A DNA stretch of 64,000 bases, taken from Sepiola atlantica (lineage: Eukaryota > Mollusca > Cephalopoda > Sepiida > Sepiolidae). The notes beneath the pieces are model-generated. The model saw nothing but the letters and a program-made list of their open reading frames with translations, was not told the DNA's origin and did not search any database. Positions 56,825 to 64,000 of the stretch are shown here, piece by piece (position 1 is the first letter of the stretch; each line of letters begins with the position of its first letter). Location: assembly GCA_963556195.1 (NCBI GenBank), contig OY744532.1, positions 103,592,083-103,656,082 on the forward strand. The letters run 5' to 3'. The position numbers and the translations under genes were made by a program.

Positions 56825-57130
56825 GTATTGATTTACTCCTCTCCAGGAGTTAGGCACAAGGCCAGTTGTTATCTTACTCCCACAAGTAAGATGTGACCCA
56901 AGGTCGGGTCGGAAAGTGGGGTTTAAAAATTGCCTGGGCAGCCCCGTCGGCATTCCCCGGTAAGAGCGCCTCAGACAGTAAGCAATAAACTTACTCCTCT
57001 CCAAAGTACTGCACAGGACAGACCCATAGACCGGCGTAAATCAAGCCCCGAAGGCCATGACAATACCAGTCTATGGAGTGCAGTATCCATCGGAACAGAT
57101 ACTACACTTTGATCTTAGCCAAAATGCCAA
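56825..57130 (-). mobile_element. U2 snRNA-headed SINE-like repeat, copy F
   Basis: The minus strand starts 'ttttggctaagatcaaagtg', then the U2 branch-point region, the hairpin segment and the shared body. It ends 'ggagtaaatcaatac', the same end as copy B. It lacks the ~40-base cassette, like B, and also ~45 bases of the 'gggtggacctcctagaa' to 'cctccccaaag' region. The shared end with B at 'gtattgattt' (plus strand) defines the 3' boundary of the family. Confidence 0.85.
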
Positions 57131-57134
57131 AGAG

Positions 57135-59765
57135 AGAATGTAGCATCAAATAAAGTCAGCAATGAAAGATGATTTTTTTTCTTTTTAGAGTGTTTTTGCG
57201 TAAATTAGTTTTAATTGCTAAGATAATTCTCCAGCCGAAGGTGGGCATGTAAGTGTTTCTTCAAGTCTAGGTAACCAGACATTTTCAACACGTGATATTT
57301 AATAATTAGAAACTATGCCAGTTAAACAACCTTACAGACTTGTACATGTTTTTCCTAACAAATAATTGAAGAACCTGTTATAGGCTGATATGCCGCAAGT
57401 TGAATAAACAAACAAATATGTAAATTGTGTATAAGGGGTATTGTGTTCCAACATTGAATAATCGCGGTGTATATACTACAAATACAAATCGAAGTAAACC
57501 GAAAACAATAGAAACGATTCAAATCCTGATTAACCAACTGCAAAGACGGTAAAAATGGAAATTAATATAAATACTAATATATAATACTATTCCTTTTGTC
57601 ATTCGTTTTATTATCTATATTTACAGCTGAATGGTTTAATGGCGACACATTTTCTCACTTAGCTCCATTGCAGACACCCTCTTCTTAAGCGGTTAACGAT
57701 TTGATTGAAACTTGCTTTTAAACACCCACGCTATTTGTTGGCTTCTATTCACTTTGGTCTTCTTTCAACAAACGACCGACATTTTCTTTAAATAGCTATT
57801 AGGCCAATGGAGCGGTGTGTAGAATTAATGAAGGAAACGGAACGACATCCAAAATGTATCTGTGCAAAACTATAAAATACAGGAAGCGAAGGTCAATATT
57901 GTTATACTAAATCAGAGTTAACCAACGTTCATATAGATGAAGCGTTTTTCTCAAAAACGGACGAAGTATTTTTTGTGATTAAAATGTATAAAATAATACT
58001 CTCAATAAAAAAATCGCTGATTAATTCAGCTTCAGTCTAATAATATCCACGAATATTTATATATACGGTCAATAATGATACTACATACACTATCCTGACA
58101 ACGTAAGGATGAGCCACACTTTTATTAGGACGTTATTTATCCGTATCATAAGTAGGATTCCGAAGTTATGTCATGAAAATCTTTATAATAAACCAAAAAT
58201 TATCTGGTCAAGCTAAAATATAGCATGGTGTTTACTATTATCAAATGTCATCAAGAACTTGAATCACATTTAAAAATATCGTTTCTCTATACTGAACAAA
58301 ACCGATGTTATGAACTTTGACATAGATATCCCAACATTAAATCAATTATTATATAGGCCATGCCTGATATAAGAAATTCTTTAGTGATATAAGAAACTAT
58401 TTATAATCCTGTGTTGTGACGATCTGTCAAGCAATGTCGATGCTCGGCTTTACAGAAACAAAGAAACTCGACCTAAAACACAACTTCCGCCTCGTAAGGA
58501 AAAATGCTCGTTGCTATTCCAGCATATTTCTTTTAAAATATCGCTATCGTCCCAATGTTTATGAACTTTGTATTTGCCAAAGATGATCGCGGGTAGCTTT
58601 AAATATGGTTTCCCTTTTCAGGTCAAGCTCAAAGGATGATCAAATACATATTTTTAAAGATTTGAAGGTCACAAAGAAGGCTTCTATAACAAAGTTGATT
58701 AGTGTCTAAGAATATTTTATCCAACAGTGCATGATATAGAAGAGCGGCAAATATTTGAATGAAGCAATTTGTAGGAAACCATGTTGTTCAGGTGTTGCAA
58801 ATATTGCTAAATTGTATGTGACGCATGTTCCGTTTCTTGTAAACTACAGAATGAAAATAGAAATTGCTTTAAGTGTAAAAGATCAGATAAAGTAAGCAAG
58901 TATTATATCCTAGTCCTTGAATATAGCACAAACAAGTATTAACAACTGTAGAAGGTTTAACTTTGTATTTTTCTTACAAGATGCCCGACTAATCTACAAT
59001 TATATTCACGTCTCGACACATAATTGGCCAATTCTCAATTCATCTCATACAACTTTCTTTTAAATACGAGATTGGCGTTATTCACCTATGGCAGCTGACA
59101 ATTTGTGGGAAAGTATCTGAATTCTCATATATTTCCAGTGTGTCGTTATCACGAACAATAGGATACAATTTGTATTATTTTGGATATTCAGACAAATGTT
59201 CTAATCTTGGATGCCATTTTCAAAACGTTTTGACCGATATCACTACCGTCGTTCGTTAGGAGAGTCTTGTCGAACTCAGATATCTGTACGGAATTTCGAA
59301 CGGAACTCTTTATTTAATCCACCAGGGTTGCTTATCTGCAAGGACTAATAGCGCAATGGATAAAATCCTCATTTAAAATAATCCGAAACATAATCTGATA
59401 TAATTTCGAGGGAACATTGCCGGTAGGGTTATACTAGCATTATATGAAATACTACAGGACCTTGTTCGTCAAAAAATACAATTGTAATATATATCTAATA
59501 AATCAGGTAGGTACCACCAAAGAAAACAACTTCTCTATCAACATAAGATTTAAAATAACTGTAACAGCAAGCAAACTGGAGCAAAGATCTCGGACACGAA
59601 TTACACTGATGAATATGTATTTATTTGCGCGCACGTGGACAACGCGGAACTATAACATCTTTTCACCATAAAACTGGAAATACATGAAAATAAACAAGTC
59701 TTACAAACATGTTCTAAGACAAAACAAAGCAAATTATAAAAGAGTAAAAATTCGAATAGGTTTAG
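57135..59765. other. No recognised feature
   Basis: About 2.6 kb of AT-rich, apparently single-copy sequence. No supported gene. Confidence 0.4.
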
Positions 59766-59788
59766 AGAACTATGCGTTGCTTACCTTT

Positions 59789-59955
59789 ATTTTTGCTAAG
59801 CTACTTGCCCCAGAGCCAACGTCTACCACAAGCGGAACAAACGTCCGACTCTCATGTTGACCGATTCGAAAATACTGCTCTCGGCAAGCAGGCGGTGTAG
59901 AGGCACGACAGTTACCCCGTGCGCATGTCTTCCGGAAGAGGACGGTGCTGAATAC
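59789..59955 (-). CDS. Weak candidate exon
   Basis: A GC-richer open segment on the minus strand encodes 'STVLFRKTCARGNCRASTPP', then 'ACREQYFRIGQHESRTFVPL' and 'VVDVGSGASSLAKIK'. It ends at 'aaaataaag|gtaagcaac', a near-consensus splice donor at about 59788. A possible acceptor 'tttgtattcag' lies just upstream on that strand, but its pyrimidine tract is poor. I recognise no domain. It could equally be a chance frame. The next exon on the minus strand was not found. Confidence 0.2.
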
Positions 59956-60284
59956 AAAATGTCTCCTTCCTGAATTATGACCCCCCCCCCAACGTGTTAA
60001 ACTACGTTTACAATAAAATTTAAGCAATGTATTATCTACATCACCAGTTTCTTCTCGGAAATATTTGTGTGGATATGATTAAAGATATTATGTAAATGTA
60101 CTGCACTTTGCGAGGATGTATCTCACTGCCTTCAGATAATTACATGTTTAATGTATTCTCTTACTCTCAACACTTTTCGCGTATTGGTTTACTTTGTGTT
60201 TTCAGATTAAAGCACTGACATCCCCCCCAGACCAGAAATAGAGGACTTACATCAAATGTGTTGCTAAGGTCACTGTAAAAAGCG

Positions 60285-60425
60285 GAGTTTCCATGAAAGG
60301 AGTTTCTTTCTAAATACTTCCCACAAATTCATATTTTCACTAGACTGATTCCCTGCGGACAACAACATGGTAGTCTTTGATTTTATTACAAACAAATAGT
60401 TGTTGAACTATCATCTTAAATAATA
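60285..60425 (+). pseudogene. C-terminal fragment of a non-LTR retrotransposon protein, copy 3
   Basis: 'ttccatgaaagg' near 60291, then 'cctgcggacaacaacatggt' with 'agtctttgattttattacaa' and 'ctatcatcttaaat' parallel the copies at 13.43-13.51 and 50.6-50.74 kb. Heavily decayed, with no open frame. Confidence 0.45.
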
Positions 60426-60429
60426 AAAA

Positions 60430-63400
60430 AATGTCTATTTTGCCATCGTTTTCACTATTCTAATCGGACCGTCTTATCATCTAGCTGATAACCTCGTTAC
60501 TCCTTATCCTCAAGTGTCTGTTAACATTTGTAAGTAGTGACTCATGGATATATAAAAGAAATATTTTGGGAACATATATTTGGCGGCATTTGTATGCCTT
60601 GATGGTTTGTTAAATTAATTAGAAGCTTAAGATGATAGAAAATTCAATATAATTAAAATTTAATCGGAAAATATAAAATAAAAGACATTGCTAATCACGT
60701 TTTAATTAGGTTAATTAGTTTCTAAACACACAGAACATTTCATGTTATCTTAAATGAAATAAAAACAAAAAGAGAAAAGTCATATTTCTTCCTTTCTTTG
60801 TTAAACGTCAACGTAATTTTACTGTTAAGAGTTACAAATATTATGCACAGCGTGTTCTAATTCCGTGGTATAAATGTGATCCGAACGGTGACCTTCGGTA
60901 AGAAGGACAGTGCACAAAGTTTGGGTTTATCTGCTGATACCACGGCAGTTAATTGACGTTAAATTCATAAACAAGACGCTTCGAAGAGAAAAAGTTATTA
61001 CACGCAAACTCATGGACATCTGTCTGTTGTCATTTCTGTCTCAAATTATTTCACCTTTGATCCAGTAATTGTTTAATATTTATAATATATCCCGATTATT
61101 TTCATGTCGGTTTCATGATTGGAAATCTCAGTGATTTGAAAGTAAAACTATAAAAACAACCCATAGACTAAAATTCAAGATGGTTGACAAACCTGTCATG
61201 ATAGAAAAGGCTTAGCTAATAAAAAAAATACTTACTTTTCATTAAAAGTTTAAATATTTTTTACACAATAACATTAATTATAACATAAAACATTCCGTTT
61301 ATGCTGATACAAAATTAACTTCTATTCTCACCCGGCTATTTTGAATGAATACTATCAACAGGAAATTTGGTTCAAAATCATTTCTTTTATATAAAAAGCA
61401 CTTATTTTGTGGCAAAACTTTCTTTTTGTGTGTAATAAAATTCTAAAACAGTTCAAATATCATTGGTGCTAGAAAGAATAATTATTAAAACATCAGATTA
61501 AAGTTGTGAACACTTTAGATATAATTTTATTCTAAGACAAGAATTACAATTTAAAACAAGTAAAATTAACTATAAAATAACTTTGTTTATATTTTTTTTT
61601 TCGAAATAGTTTTACATTTTTGATAACACTTAAAAAATAATTATTTAATCAGTTTTTAATTATCGTGTTTATTTGTTATATTATTCAAGGTTTGTTATTT
61701 TGTTTGTTTATTTAATCAATGCGGCTATTTATTATGAAGGGTTGGGAGGTCTTACTAACCGTTTTGCTTTGTTTTTTGTTGTCCCAATCATCACTTTCTA
61801 TGAATTAGTACATATATATATATTCATAAGGTAACTTTAAATTTTAAACACGTTCGGGATTTTGAACCCTACAGTAAATGTGATACTAGAAAAGAGTATG
61901 ATAGACAGATAATAGCCAACGAAATTCACTCCCAACACTTTCGATTACCTTGTGCCTTATTTGTTTAATATTTTAATTGTATTTTTTATCTGTTGCAATA
62001 AAATGATGAAAAGTGTAATATATGTCCTGATACTACATGTCGTCTTTTCAGTCGTTGGTCATTAAAGATTAACGAGAAATTATTCTAGACTGAGGAAATT
62101 TAAATTTTCATCCGAATGCAGATCGTCCTGTTTTGAGAGCTTAATCTTCTTCACATGAAGAACAGACCTCTCTCTAACTCTGTCTTGTCTTCGTGTGGAG
62201 GTAAGTAAATAGTAAATAGTAAATACAAATAGTAAATAGTAAATAGTAAATACAAAGCCATGAAACAACGTAATGGTCATTAACTTTAACGCAGCAATAA
62301 CCAAACGAAACTATTCATTTTGAATTTTTGTTTTTGTTTAATGTATATTGAATAAAGTTCAGTTTCAGTAAAAACTGAATCGTATTCCTTTATTCCCTTT
62401 ATTTGATGCAATTGTTAAAGTTTTTACTGTTTTTTCAGCTCTAATTCATGATCGAAAGTCTGACTGTTCGAAATATCTTGTTTGCTACTTACTAACATGG
62501 CGCTCCTTTTAAGTGAGCAGACTTTACTTACGAAGGTCACGCCCGAAAACTTCGATAGAGGCACCATTGTGACTCTATCCGGGTAAGGTCAGGCATTATT
62601 GTAGGATCCCAAAATCCACTTCAATTCTGACCTGTACTTTTACCATAGTCTTGAGCTCGTGTCCAAAACGCTTCTTCTTTTGTCATCGCTAGTCCGAACT
62701 AGGTAGAGCGTCTGTTAGAATAAATACTCTTCCCTTGAAACGGAAATGTTGAGATCATGAAATCATTGTGTCTGCAGCTGAAATGGAAAAGGCTAAATAA
62801 AAATAAGCCATGTTGTCTTTTCTTTAAAACAATATATTTGATTATTTTAAGTTCGATTTTTTCATACGCTTAACGCTGACACCTCAGTTTGATTGTGTAG
62901 TGTATGAGCGGTCTTATACACGTTTCTACACGCTGACAAAAAGTTGCAGACTAAAAGGAAAAACAACGCCTGTCAATAAAAGCAACACACCCTCTGCCTT
63001 ATACCTACACACACCGAGGGTTTAACATTAGCATGTCAAACGTCAGTGAGAGGTCTTTAAACGCTCAATGTTTTAACCCCACGATTCTCAGTTATTTTAA
63101 AACAGGGCCAGCGTAGCTTTGATTGATGTTCACACAATATTAATGCGATATTTAATGTTAAAAAAAATCTTCTTATATGTTTTAGGCAAGGTCAGCTGAG
63201 TGACGCGCGAACGGATGACCTCACCACTCGTTATGTCACACTTTTTCTCTTTCTATTGTAAACGTTATAATGGAATACGTTCAGGATTTCGGACAGAATA
63301 GATATTTATGAAAGGGACTCGTAATTGGTATTATATTAGTTGATTGTGAACATAGAATTTACCGTATATATTTTATTAAATATAAATATTTCTTATTTCA

Positions 63401-63530
63401 ATAAATCGTAGAAATTTATAAGTAGTTGAATACCGTAAGCGTATGTTAAAAATTCCGGTATGGTTTAACCTTTAATAATGGGTAGTCCACATACAATAAA
63501 ATTAAGATTCTACTATTTACTGATCTGTTT
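60430..63530. other. No recognised feature
   Basis: About 3 kb of AT-rich sequence. A small 'agtaaat' tandem repeat is at 62204-62253. Confidence 0.4.
62204..62253 (+). repeat. (AGTAAAT)n heptamer array
   Basis: About six units with two 'acaaat' variants. Confidence 0.9.
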
Positions 63531-63540
63531 AAAAAGCCTC

Positions 63541-63804
<264 letters not shown>

Positions 63805-64000
63805 CGAGTAGATTTTTAATAAAAGAAAAATAATTATAATTTCAGATACTATAATCCAGCTCTGTAAAATACTTAATAAAGTCTATCTATAAGTAGTTCG
63901 CATTTTATTGGAAACCATTTTCTATAATCAAAATTACATTTAAGTAAAGCTTTAGAATGTATATGATTTTTATCTTCCGTTATTAAATTTTATCAACTAC

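Overview
The window looks like intergenic or intronic DNA from a large, AT-rich, repeat-dense animal genome. A lophotrochozoan, most likely a cephalopod mollusc, is my best inference. The reasons are abundant long (TA)n and trinucleotide microsatellites, several decayed non-LTR retrotransposons, decayed Penelope-like elements (PLEs), a tRNA-headed SINE and interstitial TTAGGG repeats, with no bacterial-style gene packing. The species call rests on general resemblance only. I found no convincing intact host gene. Nearly all open frames are chance frames or translations of simple repeats.

Layout. 0.1-0.35 kb: 3' end of a jockey-type LINE. 3.1-5.8 kb: pieces of two PLE families, the first cut off at a (TA)n tract. 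6.2, 8.75-9.44, 12.4, 16.7, 31.3-31.5 and 56.8-57.1 kb: seven copies of a repeat whose head is the 5' end of U2 snRNA. 11-13.4 kb: a cluster of trinucleotide repeats. 14.6-15.1 kb: a C-rich block ending in a hammerhead-ribozyme-like motif. 17.2-17.9 kb: a hairpin, a CCGT array and three ~160-bp tandem units. 18.9-19.65 and 23.2-23.8 kb: remnants of two RTE-like LINEs. 24.7, 31.1, 31.7 and 32.7 kb: minisatellites. 29.2 kb: a MITE with 39-bp inverted ends. 33.8-37.5 kb: a nearly full-length but dead jockey-type LINE. 40.3-40.9 kb: a PLE GIY-YIG fragment preceded by a second copy of the ribozyme motif. 44 kb: another jockey-type fragment. 45.4 kb: tRNA-headed SINE. 47.35-47.96 kb: non-autonomous hAT-like element. 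49.4-50.1 and 54.4 kb: diverged inverted repeats and a second hammerhead-like family. 52.2-53.2 kb: a 5'-truncated LINE that still has a 282-codon open frame. 55.6-56.2 kb: an element with ~145-bp inverted ends and TTAGGG repeats inside. 57-63.5 kb: mostly unremarkable AT-rich sequence with one weak exon candidate at 59.8-60.0 kb.

The two most interesting systems are non-coding. The first is the U2 snRNA-headed retroposon family. It has multiple copies, a conserved body hairpin, two tandem copies and one copy with a perfect 20-bp target-site duplication. It resembles in principle the snRNA-headed SINEs described in crocodilians, but I do not know it from molluscs. The second is a set of short hammerhead-like motifs with a near-absent, palindromic stem III, matching the PLE-associated variants reported to act as dimers. 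One copy sits directly upstream of a PLE endonuclease fragment. All calls were made by eye, without alignment or database search.
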